A stretch of 25,870 bases of DNA from JAGZHZ01 sp963929865. GTDB taxonomy: Bacteria > Bacillota > Clostridia > Lachnospirales > Lachnospiraceae. The position numbers and the translations under genes were made by a program. Positions 7,610-13,919 of the stretch are shown one piece after another. The notes below the pieces were generated by a model. The model was given only the letters and a program-made list of their open reading frames with translations, searched no databases and was not told where the DNA came from. Each line of letters opens with the position of its first letter. The stretch's first letter is position 1. Location: NCBI GenBank assembly GCA_963929865.1, contig CAWVKK010000005.1, positions 1 to 25,870 on the forward strand, read 5' to 3'.

Positions 7610-7701
7610 CTTTTTTCTGCAACGTTAGAAATCTGTCTCTTACAGTTTCTTGTGTTCAGTATACCATATCTCGAAAAAAAAGTAACTTCTTTTTTCTGCA
7701 A
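7610..7701. repeat. 13-base direct repeat flanking the pyrH promoter
   Basis: CTTTTTTCTGCAA occurs at 7610-7622 and again at 7689-7701, 79 bases apart, one on each side of the pyrH promoter. Twelve of the bases recur at 11874-11885 in another intergenic region. The repeat is A/T-rich and simple, so chance is a real possibility. Confidence 0.5.
7658..7686 (-). promoter_or_regulatory. Promoter of the pyrH operon
   Basis: An extended -10 TGG-TATACT lies at 7658-7666 on the minus strand. The -35 position (7681-7686, GTTACT) is a poor match, as is common for extended -10 promoters. Transcription would start near 7651, leaving a leader of about 55 bases. A 13-base direct repeat flanks it. Confidence 0.55.
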
Positions 7702-7738
7702 ATCAAACAAATTTTATCCGGAAAACTCCGTCTGCCTT

Positions 7739-8284
7739 TTATTTTTTTAAGTCTTCCGCTACCATAACGCCTGCCTTAAATCCCATGATCATCAGCTCCA
7801 GCATCTGAGCGTCAAAGTTTCGATATTTCAAAAAATAATAGAACGTATCCAGATAGTTTAAAAATCCTTTTTTGTGCTCCTCGCTCAAGGCAGCTCCCTT
7901 TCCGTTTCCGACCAGAAAATACGCGATCCTGGAAAACGCAAACTTTTCGTTGATGAAAGCGAGGATATCGTCCTGGTTTGGATTTTGCAGCGTCTGGAGC
8001 GGTTTTCTTCTCAAAAACCAGAATGTTTCATACGCGATGGCTTTCATATCATTGATATGTTCAATTTTGTGGAACTGCTTTAACCGGGAAAGGTCGCTGT
8101 AGTAATCTAAGACAGCGTGCATCAGGATCACCTCATCGATCCGTACATGCCGGCCGATTTTTGTATTTTCTAAAAATTCCTTAATCTCCTGATATAGAAT
8201 GCGATACCGGTCCATGATCACGTCCTCGGTAAATTCATCGAGAACATTTCGATAATTGATGTAAACATTTTCTATGTTATTCAT
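7739..8284 (-). CDS. Unrecognised 181-residue helical protein
   Basis: I do not recognise this family. The protein is soluble and almost wholly helical in character, rich in aromatic residues (YETFWFLRRKP, LDTFYYFLKYRNF), with no signal peptide or clear membrane segment. The start at 8284 is preferred to the in-frame ATG at 8299: GGAAGTG lies upstream of the former and nothing useful before the latter. Its start overlaps the stop of the 75-residue gene by 8 bases, which implies coupled translation. It is the last gene of a three-gene operon headed by a RelA/SpoT-domain protein, so a role in the same stress or defence process is a reasonable guess but not shown. Confidence 0.75.
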   Translation of the reverse strand: MNNIENVYINYRNVLDEFTEDVIMDRYRILYQEIKEFLENTKIGRHVRIDEVILMHAVLDYYSDLSRLKQFHKIEHINDMKAIAYETFWFLRRKPLQTLQNPNQDDILAFINEKFAFSRIAYFLVGNGKGAALSEEHKKGFLNYLDTFYYFLKYRNFDAQMLELMIMGFKAGVMVAEDLKK

Positions 8285-8504
8285 GCATATCACTTCCATT
8301 TAATTTTACAATCTCAAAAAAAAGCTTTGTTCTGATAAAATCACTGTATTCCGCAAGCTCTCTTTCTTCCAGTGTCCCCTGCCGTACTTGATAAGTGTTG
8401 CGCATCAGATGCTGCTTGATTTTTCCGTTCCGAATTTTCTCCATCATCTGCTGTGCCGACTGCTCTGCTTCATCTGAGATTCCAAACTTTCTCACTCCTG
8501 GCAT
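8277..8504 (-). CDS. Small 75-residue unrecognised protein
   Basis: A short charged protein, predicted helical, with no recognised domain (begins MPGVRKFGISDEAEQSAQQM). Its reality is supported by AAGGAGG 5-6 bases before the ATG, by that ribosome site lying across the stop codon of the upstream RelA/SpoT gene, and by the 8-base overlap with the gene downstream. It could be a partner or regulator of either neighbour. The size would suit an antitoxin, but no antitoxin family or DNA-binding motif is evident. Confidence 0.7.
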   Translation of the reverse strand: MPGVRKFGISDEAEQSAQQMMEKIRNGKIKQHLMRNTYQVRQGTLEERELAEYSDFIRTKLFFEIVKLNGSDMHE

Positions 8505-8516
8505 CTCGTCCTCCTT

Positions 8517-9428
8517 CTATTCGCTCAGAACGCTCTTGATCGCATCTTCGACGGTATGAATCTCCTCTAAATCCACCGGGTGGAGTTCGCCCTCGGACTG
8601 ATCTCCTATAATTCTGTCATTGACAATCGAATCCTTTCTCTGGAAAGCCTCGTCCGGCACTACCTGGAGCCGTTTATAGAACGACGCCATCTCGTCTCCC
8701 ATTCCTGAGAGTCTGTTTAAGAGTTCTGAAAATTCATTGAGCATCGGATCATCTTTTTTATATGGGTAAATAATATGATGATCGATCTCTCCCCATCCCT
8801 CCTCAAACAGCGTCCGGATCTGAATTTCGATGTAAACTCCCTCGTATTTGACAATATAGTGGACAGACCGGTAATGCTTCTGGTCTAAAATGTTGTCTCT
8901 CGAAATCCAGTTAAAATAGATATCGGCATAATCTCCAAGACGCATATGCACCTTGGGCGGTTCCACAATGCATCGGTCCGTCTCGTCCGAATAATCCTGA
9001 ATGCAGTCTTTTACATAGTGTCTGGGATCATTTTCAAAATGGCTGATCAGATATTTGTGAAAGACAATCCAGTCTTCCCGGTATAAGAGCAGACCTCTCA
9101 CCCCGATTAAGTCCATGACAAATTTTGTATAGTTCTCCTTTGTCAGAGAACGGTACTTGATATAATTTTCTTTCCTTTTTCGGATAATCTTTTCCAGCAG
9201 GTGTTCCGGGTCTTTCATGCGGCTTCTGTAAGACTGAAGTCCCGTCTCTTTTTCGCGGTACATAAAAAATTCCTCGATAAACTGTCTTCGGATTTTATCA
9301 TACCACGGCATCCGGATCTGATAATCTCTTTCAATCTCCAGCAGATCCTCCCAGGACAGACCCGCCTCCCGGAATTCCTCTTCTGAAATATTATATTTTT
9401 TTAAAAATTCTTCCCTTGTTAACTTCAA
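8517..9428 (-). CDS. RelA/SpoT-domain (p)ppGpp synthetase-like protein
   Basis: The protein carries the RelA_SpoT nucleotidyltransferase fold without the hydrolase, TGS or ACT domains of full-length Rel. Visible motifs are YRSRMKDPEHLLEKI, then FVMDLIGVRGLLLY (the Asp of the DxxGxR motif), KHYRSVHYIV, and YIEIQIRT with the catalytic Glu, followed by EEGWGEIDHHIIY. It has about 60 extra N-terminal residues compared with small synthetases such as RelQ. The likely reaction is pyrophosphate transfer from ATP to GTP/GDP, although some small relatives modify tRNA or make other nucleotides. The reading frame opens at TTG 9455, but I prefer TTG 9428 (303 residues) because GGGGTGAG precedes it by 5 bases. 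It heads an operon with two unrecognised genes. Confidence 0.85.
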   Translation of the reverse strand: MKLTREEFLKKYNISEEEFREAGLSWEDLLEIERDYQIRMPWYDKIRRQFIEEFFMYREKETGLQSYRSRMKDPEHLLEKIIRKRKENYIKYRSLTKENYTKFVMDLIGVRGLLLYREDWIVFHKYLISHFENDPRHYVKDCIQDYSDETDRCIVEPPKVHMRLGDYADIYFNWISRDNILDQKHYRSVHYIVKYEGVYIEIQIRTLFEEGWGEIDHHIIYPYKKDDPMLNEFSELLNRLSGMGDEMASFYKRLQVVPDEAFQRKDSIVNDRIIGDQSEGELHPVDLEEIHTVEDAIKSVLSE

Positions 9429-9553
9429 TTTCTCACCCCAAAACTTTTTTTCCAAAGCTTTTTTATCATATCATATTTTCCCTGCGCTGACCACCGAAAT
9501 TTTCCAGACCGCGCCCTGCGCAGGGACCATCCGAAATCCTTCCCAGAAAATAT

Positions 9554-9596
9554 CAAAGACCGCATGGAGCATTTTCGCCGCTCCGTGTGGTCTTTG
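9554..9596 (-). terminator. Terminator after the threonine aldolase gene
   Basis: CAAAGACC (9554-9561) starts a 17-base arm that pairs with 9580-9596, with two positions that are G-U on the plus strand and A-C on the minus. The minus-strand stem is followed by GATATTTTC. A separate 12-base palindrome, CCCTGCGCAGGG, lies at 9514-9525. Together with a possible -10 for the RelA/SpoT operon (TATGAT, about 9465-9475) these fill the gap 9456-9644. Confidence 0.65.
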
Positions 9597-9644
9597 GTCA
9601 AATTTTTATATTGTTCTTAGTTTTATCACAATTCTCTGTTTTTG

Positions 9645-10700
9645 TCACAGCTTCCCGTTTTTTTCCCATATGTCCTTAAGATCCCGAATCAGCTGATCGA
9701 CGTCCTCTTCTCTTGTCGCCCAGCTCGTGCAGAACCGCACGGCGCTGTGTTCCTCGTCAATTCTCTCCTGATAAGAATAGGTGCAGATTTTTCCTATCTC
9801 TTTTAAAATCTGATCCGGCACAATCGGAAACTGCTGATTTGTAGAGCTGTCCACTAAAAACGGGCAGCCTGCCTCTTCAAATGCTTTTTTCAGTTTCTGC
9901 GCCATCTGATTGGCGTGATCTGCGAGCTGAAAATACAGATCGTTCTTTAGCAGTCCGATAAACTGGATGCCCAGCAGGCGGCCTTTTGCGAGCAGCGCCC
10001 CTTTTTGTTTCATAATATACCGAAAGTCTTCCTTCAGGCTGTCATTTACGATAACGGCCGCCTCCCCAAACAGAGCGCCGGCTTTTGTCCCTCCGATCGA
10101 AAAAACATCGCAGCACTGCGCAATCGTCTCAAAATCCAGATCGTTTTCCTTCGACGTCAGCGCGTACGACAATCTTGCGCCGTCCAAAAACAGATACATT
10201 CCGCATTCCTTGCACGTTTTGCTGATCTCTTCGAGTTCTCCCCTGGTATAAATGGTGCCCAGCTCAGTCGGATTTGAGATGTAGACCATTTTGGGCTGCA
10301 CCATATGTTCATAGCTTTCGCTCACCGCGTGGCTTTCCCATGCGTCCCAGATCTGCTTCGCCGTCAGCTTTCCGTCAACCCCTGCAATTGCCCACACCTT
10401 ATGACCGCACGCTTCTATCGCTCCTGTCTCATGTACATGGATATGACCGCTGTCCGCCGCAATCACGCACTGATGCGCCCGCAGAGCCGCTGAGATGACA
10501 GTCAGATTCGTCTGGGTTCCTCCCGTGAAAAACTGTACCTCTGCCTCCTGATTTTTGCACAGATCCCGAATCATTTCTCTTGCCTGTTCGCAGTAATGGT
10601 CTTCCCCGTATCCCGGCGTCTGTTCCATGTTTGTCTCCATCATCAGTTTTAATATATTTTCATGCGCTCCTTCTGCATAATCACAATTAAATCGCATCAT
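9645..10700 (-). CDS. Low-specificity L-threonine aldolase, PLP-dependent
   Basis: A fold-type I PLP enzyme of the beta-eliminating lyase family (PF01212) that cleaves threonine or allo-threonine to glycine and acetaldehyde. From the ATG at 10700 it is 351 residues. It shows the family opening FNCDYAEGAHENIL and NMEQTPGYGEDHYCEQA, the substrate segment FFTGGTQTNLTVIS, the PLP-stacking HVHETGAIEA, LFLDGARL (Asp about 173) and SIGGTKAGALFGE with the likely Schiff-base Lys206. A longer frame to 10796 was rejected because AGGAG lies about 10 bases before 10700 and a good promoter lies inside the extension. It is transcribed alone, divergent from a small membrane protein gene. Confidence 0.88.
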   Translation of the reverse strand: MMRFNCDYAEGAHENILKLMMETNMEQTPGYGEDHYCEQAREMIRDLCKNQEAEVQFFTGGTQTNLTVISAALRAHQCVIAADSGHIHVHETGAIEACGHKVWAIAGVDGKLTAKQIWDAWESHAVSESYEHMVQPKMVYISNPTELGTIYTRGELEEISKTCKECGMYLFLDGARLSYALTSKENDLDFETIAQCCDVFSIGGTKAGALFGEAAVIVNDSLKEDFRYIMKQKGALLAKGRLLGIQFIGLLKNDLYFQLADHANQMAQKLKKAFEEAGCPFLVDSSTNQQFPIVPDQILKEIGKICTYSYQERIDEEHSAVRFCTSWATREEDVDQLIRDLKDIWEKNGKL

Positions 10701-10722
10701 TAATTTCACACTCCTCTTGATT

Positions 10723-10751
10723 AGTCTATACTTCTCTTTCCTCCTTGTCAA
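10723..10751 (-). promoter_or_regulatory. Promoter of the threonine aldolase gene
   Basis: A consensus -35 TTGACA (10746-10751), a 17-base spacer and a -10 TAGACT (10723-10728) lie on the minus strand. The start would be close to the ribosome site. It is back to back with the plus-strand promoter at 10759-10787, so the two -35 elements are only 7 bases apart. Confidence 0.65.
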
Positions 10752-10758
10752 TCGCTTC

Positions 10759-10787
10759 TTGTAATTCTCTAAAAACTTCGCTATAAT
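10759..10787 (+). promoter_or_regulatory. Promoter of the small membrane protein gene
   Basis: -35 TTGTAA (10759-10764), a 17-base spacer and a perfect -10 TATAAT (10782-10787). The start would be near 10794, giving a leader of about 27 bases before the ATG at 10821. Confidence 0.7.
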
Positions 10788-10820
10788 AGAAAGCAAAAAT
10801 CTGCAAGAGAGGTGTTCCTG

Positions 10821-11021
10821 ATGGAAAAATGGAAACGTATCGCCGCTCTGGGCGGCGTCTTTTTGCTGCTCGGATTATATCTGGCCACTTTTATCTTTTC
10901 TCTTATGGGCAGCGAACACGCTCAGATGATGTTCCGCGCCTGCGTTGCCGGGACGATCTTAATTCCAGTCGTCTTATACGCTATGATGATGGTCGCAAAG
11001 TATCTGAAAAATCGAAAGTAA
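10821..11021 (+). CDS. Small two-helix membrane protein (66 residues)
   Basis: The protein has a short basic N-terminus (MEKWKR), two hydrophobic helices at about 8-29 and 41-61, and a basic tail (KYLKNRK). I cannot assign a family. The ATG at 10821 follows GAGAGGTG by 6-7 bases. An in-frame GTG at 10812 lies inside that ribosome site and is unlikely. The gene is supported by a near-consensus promoter upstream and a terminator downstream. It stands alone on the plus strand, divergent from threonine aldolase and convergent with the VTC-like gene. Confidence 0.72.
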   Translation: MEKWKRIAALGGVFLLLGLYLATFIFSLMGSEHAQMMFRACVAGTILIPVVLYAMMMVAKYLKNRK

Positions 11022-11058
11022 TCTGTCTGATTTTTGCGTTTCTGCCTATGCACAGCAT

Positions 11059-11100
11059 CAGCCCGGCGTTTCTTTTTCCGAAGCGCCGGGCTGTCTTTCC
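11059..11100 (+). terminator. Terminator of the small membrane protein gene
   Basis: CAGCCCGGCG (11059-11068) pairs perfectly with CGCCGGGCTG (11084-11093) around a 15-base loop, followed by TCTTTCC. It sits in the narrow gap between convergent genes. The minus-strand tail lacks a U tract. Confidence 0.8.
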
Positions 11101-11101
11101 A

Positions 11102-11740
11102 TCAATAGGCAAACGCTGCCATCTCGATCGACTCTTCTACATTTTGCAGTACCTCTCTTAAAATTGCCGGAAGTGTAATGATCTTTTTGGAGCTTACCAT
11201 TACCTTTCCCTCTGTCAGACAGGAAATCCGGATACTGTTCTCGTCAAACAAGTCGGTGACTCCGCCTGCGACGCGCCGGATTTTTCTGTTAAACACAAGA
11301 TATTGTCCGCATGTATTGACAGCAGTCTCTCTCTCATATTCTGTGATATGCCACGGTCTGATTTTATTGAGCGTATACTGAAGATAAAATTCGCGGAAGA
11401 TCTGCTTTTTATGGTTTTTCATCCACTCTACTTTGCCGTCCAGAATCCTTTTGCACTCTTCCTCTGTCACTTCCTCATGGTTTTTATAGTAAATGCCGTT
11501 TTGCTCATATTTTTTTTCCAGATAAAGCTTCCGGGTCTTCGCCTTAATCAGACACAGATAAAATCTCGGAATTGACTTTTGATCCTCTTCTTTTCCTGTC
11601 TCAGAAGCAAATCTCAATTTTCTCAAAATATACTGATACCATTTTACTTTTTCTCTCCCCTGGGCAATCCCTCTCTTTACTCTTTCGCACTTTTCTTCGC
11701 TTACAGTTACATTGTCTTCACGATATGTAACGTATTTCAT
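11102..11740 (-). CDS. Short VTC/CYTH-like domain protein, tentative
   Basis: The 212-residue protein shows a pattern I associate with VTC-type polyphosphate polymerase domains: LEKKYEQNGIYYK (about 74-86), a helix with WMKNH, ITEYERE (132-138), then NRKIRR (151-156). In that family the basic and acidic strands line a triphosphate tunnel. However, the usual N-terminal part with its early arginine strands is missing or unrecognisable, and the VTC C-terminal strand is weak. It could be a degenerate or specialised member, or a false resemblance. There is no signal peptide or membrane segment. The ATG follows AAGGGGG by about 7 bases. It is a single gene with a promoter at 11783 and a structured region further upstream. 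Confidence 0.5.
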   Translation of the reverse strand: MKYVTYREDNVTVSEEKCERVKRGIAQGREKVKWYQYILRKLRFASETGKEEDQKSIPRFYLCLIKAKTRKLYLEKKYEQNGIYYKNHEEVTEEECKRILDGKVEWMKNHKKQIFREFYLQYTLNKIRPWHITEYERETAVNTCGQYLVFNRKIRRVAGGVTDLFDENSIRISCLTEGKVMVSSKKIITLPAILREVLQNVEESIEMAAFAY

Positions 11741-11782
11741 GAAAATCCCCCTTTTCCTTCTCTAAGATACCAAACCTTTGCA

Positions 11783-11788
11783 ATTATA
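11783..11788 (-). promoter_or_regulatory. -10 element upstream of the VTC-like gene
   Basis: A perfect TATAAT on the minus strand about 43 bases before the ATG. The -35 region (about 11804-11812, TTTTGCGC) is only a partial match. A second minus-strand TATAAT with an extended TGT lies at 11959-11967 and also lacks a clear -35. Confidence 0.5.
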
Positions 11789-11855
11789 TTTTATGATTCC
11801 CCTGCGCAAAATATTCTACTCATTTTTCAATATCGTTATCGTGTCCGCTTCTGCG

Positions 11856-11928
11856 CCCGCTTAAGATGCGGGTCTTTTTTCTGCACAGCTTTTTTGCTCC
11901 TGCGCTGTGCCGATATGGAGCGCAAAAA
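11856..11928 (-). other. Structured intergenic region with pseudoknot potential
   Basis: The 344-base gap 11741-12084 holds, besides promoters, two interleaved stems: GCACAGC (11883-11889) with GCTGTGC (11904-11910), and GCTCC (11896-11900) with GGAGC (11917-11921), the latter extended by T5/A5. Their order is that of an H-type pseudoknot. Beside them CCCGC (11856-11860) pairs with GCGGG (11868-11872), followed on the plus strand by TCTTTTTT, like a terminator. An upstream minus-strand TATAAT (11959-11964) could transcribe it as a leader of the VTC-like gene. No known RNA family was recognised. Confidence 0.4.
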
Positions 11929-12029
11929 TCTCTTTGCCCTCTCACATCTTACTTTTTCATTATAACAAATATTTGTGAATTCTCCATGGTAAAGTTCTAA
12001 AAAATTTCTTAAAGATTATAAGGAATTTC

Positions 12030-12058
12030 TTGACTTTCTCTTTATCCTGTAATAAGAT
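12030..12058 (+). promoter_or_regulatory. Promoter of the HAD hydrolase gene
   Basis: -35 TTGACT (12030-12035), a 17-base spacer and a -10 TAAGAT (12053-12058). The start would be near 12065, immediately before the ribosome site AAAGGAGG (12070-12077). Confidence 0.7.
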
Positions 12059-12084
12059 TGCCTCATGACAAAGGAGGAACCCTT

Positions 12085-12687
12085 ATGATTCGCACTGTTA
12101 TATTTGATATCGGAAAGGTGCTCTTAGATTTTAACTGGCGCGCCTATCTATCTTCCTTCCATTTTGACGAGGAGACATACGGCCGGATTGCGCGCGCCGT
12201 TTTCGAAAATCCTGACTGGGTGGAATTTGACCGTGGAATTCTCTCCACAGAGCAGGTGATTGACCGCTTTGTGCAGTCTGATCCAAAGCTTGAAAAAGAA
12301 ATTCGTCTTGTCTGCAGCAGTCTGTGGCGGACCGTTACGAGGCTTGACTATGCCGTCCCCTGGGTGCGCCGTCTGAAAGAGCAGGGCTACCGTGTGCTGT
12401 ACCTGTCGAATTATTCCGATTACTATTTCCGCACCACACAATTTGCCCTTGATTTTCTTCCTGAAATGGACGGCGGTATTTTTTCCTACCGCGTTCATAT
12501 GGTAAAACCGGATCACGAGATTTACCGCAAAATCATCTCTGACTATGATCTGGTTCCGGAGGAAACCGTCTTTCTTGACGATACGACCGTCAATATCAAA
12601 GCCGCAAAGGAATGCGGTCTTTGCGGAATCGTGTTTCAAAATCTGGAGCAGGCAAAAAAAGAGCTTGAAGCTTTGGGCGTCCGCTGA
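12085..12687 (+). CDS. HAD-superfamily phosphatase, YihX-like
   Basis: The 200-residue protein is a HAD subfamily IA hydrolase. Motif I is FDIGKVLLDF with the nucleophile Asp8. Glycine in place of the usual second Asp is typical of the YihX/glucose-1-phosphatase-like branch (FDxGNV). Motif II is LYLSNYS, motif III the lysine of MVKPDHEIY, and motif IV FLDDTTVNIKAA. A helical cap lies at about 20-85. The substrate is probably a small phosphorylated metabolite such as a sugar phosphate, but cannot be fixed from sequence. The start at 12085 follows AAAGGAGG by 7 bases, while the in-frame ATG further upstream has none. Its terminator overlaps its last codons. Confidence 0.88.
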   Translation: MIRTVIFDIGKVLLDFNWRAYLSSFHFDEETYGRIARAVFENPDWVEFDRGILSTEQVIDRFVQSDPKLEKEIRLVCSSLWRTVTRLDYAVPWVRRLKEQGYRVLYLSNYSDYYFRTTQFALDFLPEMDGGIFSYRVHMVKPDHEIYRKIISDYDLVPEETVFLDDTTVNIKAAKECGLCGIVFQNLEQAKKELEALGVR

Positions 12688-12710
12688 TGTCTCAAAGCTT
12701 TAGGCTCTTT
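12654..12710. terminator. Bidirectional terminator overlapping the HAD gene end
   Basis: Two 18-base arms (12658-12675 and 12693-12710) pair along their whole length in plus-strand RNA, with two G-U pairs. The left arm lies inside the last codons of the HAD gene. On the minus strand the stem is followed by seven U (A run 12654-12660), so it also ends the convergent tandem-paralogue operon. Confidence 0.85.
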
Positions 12711-12726
12711 CCTGTTTTGTGCCGCT

Positions 12727-13884
12727 TTACGCTTCTTTTTCAATCTGAATTTTGACGACCAGACCCGACTCTTTTTCGACAAAAATGGAAATCTCGTCCA
12801 GCGTCTGACCTGCGATGGGAATTCCATAGCAGACAAAATGTTCAGACTCTTCTTTTTCCATCTCTGTCTCTCTCAGCGCGTCCTCCAGCTTTTCCTGCGT
12901 CATGCCGATCTCGATGTCTCCTGGCAGAACCATAGAAAATCCATTCTGATACACACTGCTCTCCAGCGCGACGACCTTGCACGCCTCAAGCTCTCTTGTC
13001 TGATCCGTCTCATTTTTCACGCGCACCTTCACGGAACGGCTGTCCTTTTGCAGGACGGCAAAACCCGACCCAAAGGCGGCTACTTCCCGGTCAGATTCTT
13101 CAGGGACAATCGAAAATCCTGCTCTCACAAAATCGCTTAGGGAAGCCGGAAGCCGGTACAGCTGCGAGTCAAATAAGACATTGCCCGATGCAATCTCTTC
13201 TCCCAGCGCGTCCTGCGCGCCGGAAGCTTCCCCGAAAGCCTGCGCAGGCGTCGCCGCGCGCGCAGACGTTTCTCTTTTGTATCCGTTTTCCATCTCAAAT
13301 CCCTGTAAGGTCTTCGTCTCTTTGTCCAGATCCAGCCTCAGATACGACTGCATACCGTACCGGTATGTAAGCTGTGTGTAGGTTTCTCCCTCATATATGT
13401 CTGCCGGCAGCCCATAGATCTGTTCAATCTCCTCCATCGATGACTTTCCAAGTATCACGCCGCCCGGAAGCTCTGCCTGGACTGTCACGGCGTCTTGTCC
13501 TAAAACGTCCAGAGAAATTCCGATTACGCTTCCGCTTAAGATTCCTTTCCTGTCAGTCTGCTGATTTTCGACAGAGACAAAGATCCGCTCCTCTCCTCTT
13601 TCCAGCACAATCCCGCTTTTTGCCGATCCTGCTGGGAGTAAAACGGCTTCCTCCTCCACATAGCTCCACCCGTTTTTCTCCCACTCGCTTACGCTCTCCG
13701 GAAGACGGTAGCGCTCTGTTCCCAGACTGATCTCAAAGTCTGAAAACCGCTCTGATAATGTCTCGGACTGCTGTGTTGCGTCTTTCTGTATGGAAACCGG
13801 GGCTGCGTATTCCTCTGCCTGTATCGGCAGAGCCAATCCAAGCATACTGATGATCCCCGCTGCCAGTAGATCTCTTTTCTTCAC
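12727..13884 (-). CDS. Secreted two-domain protein of unknown function, paralogue 2
   Basis: The 385-residue protein has a signal peptide (MKKRDLL, a hydrophobic core, cleavage after IQA) and no lipobox or anchor. The mature part has two copies of one domain (about 45-200 and 230-385). Each opens with a YRLPxS strand and an F/W-x-GW/GF helix, followed by a charged beta-rich stretch, then LPGGVILGKS (copy 1) or LPGDIEIGMT (copy 2). Copy 1 continues IEQIYGLPADIYEGETYTQL, like its upstream paralogue. The start is GTG (13882-13884) with GGAAGGG upstream, supported by the matching MKKR start of the paralogue 35 bases away. The family is not recognised. It is presumably an extracytoplasmic binding or structural protein. 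Confidence 0.75.
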   Translation of the reverse strand: MKKRDLLAAGIISMLGLALPIQAEEYAAPVSIQKDATQQSETLSERFSDFEISLGTERYRLPESVSEWEKNGWSYVEEEAVLLPAGSAKSGIVLERGEERIFVSVENQQTDRKGILSGSVIGISLDVLGQDAVTVQAELPGGVILGKSSMEEIEQIYGLPADIYEGETYTQLTYRYGMQSYLRLDLDKETKTLQGFEMENGYKRETSARAATPAQAFGEASGAQDALGEEIASGNVLFDSQLYRLPASLSDFVRAGFSIVPEESDREVAAFGSGFAVLQKDSRSVKVRVKNETDQTRELEACKVVALESSVYQNGFSMVLPGDIEIGMTQEKLEDALRETEMEKEESEHFVCYGIPIAGQTLDEISIFVEKESGLVVKIQIEKEA

Positions 13885-13919
13885 CTTAACCGTCCCTTCC
13901 GCTGCCTTTTACACGCTTT

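Noticed and set aside
8277..9428. Calling the RelA/SpoT operon a toxin-antitoxin system
   Set aside because: The partners match no antitoxin family I recognise and there is no evidence of toxicity in the sequence. It is reported only as a candidate.
9453..9455. TTG as the start of the RelA/SpoT-domain gene
   Set aside because: The preceding bases are A-rich without a ribosome site, while the TTG at 9428 has GGGGTGAG at correct spacing.
11855..11880. A stand-alone plus-strand terminator with its own small RNA
   Set aside because: The hairpin plus T run looks right, but no plus-strand promoter or gene ends before it. It is kept only as part of the structured region.
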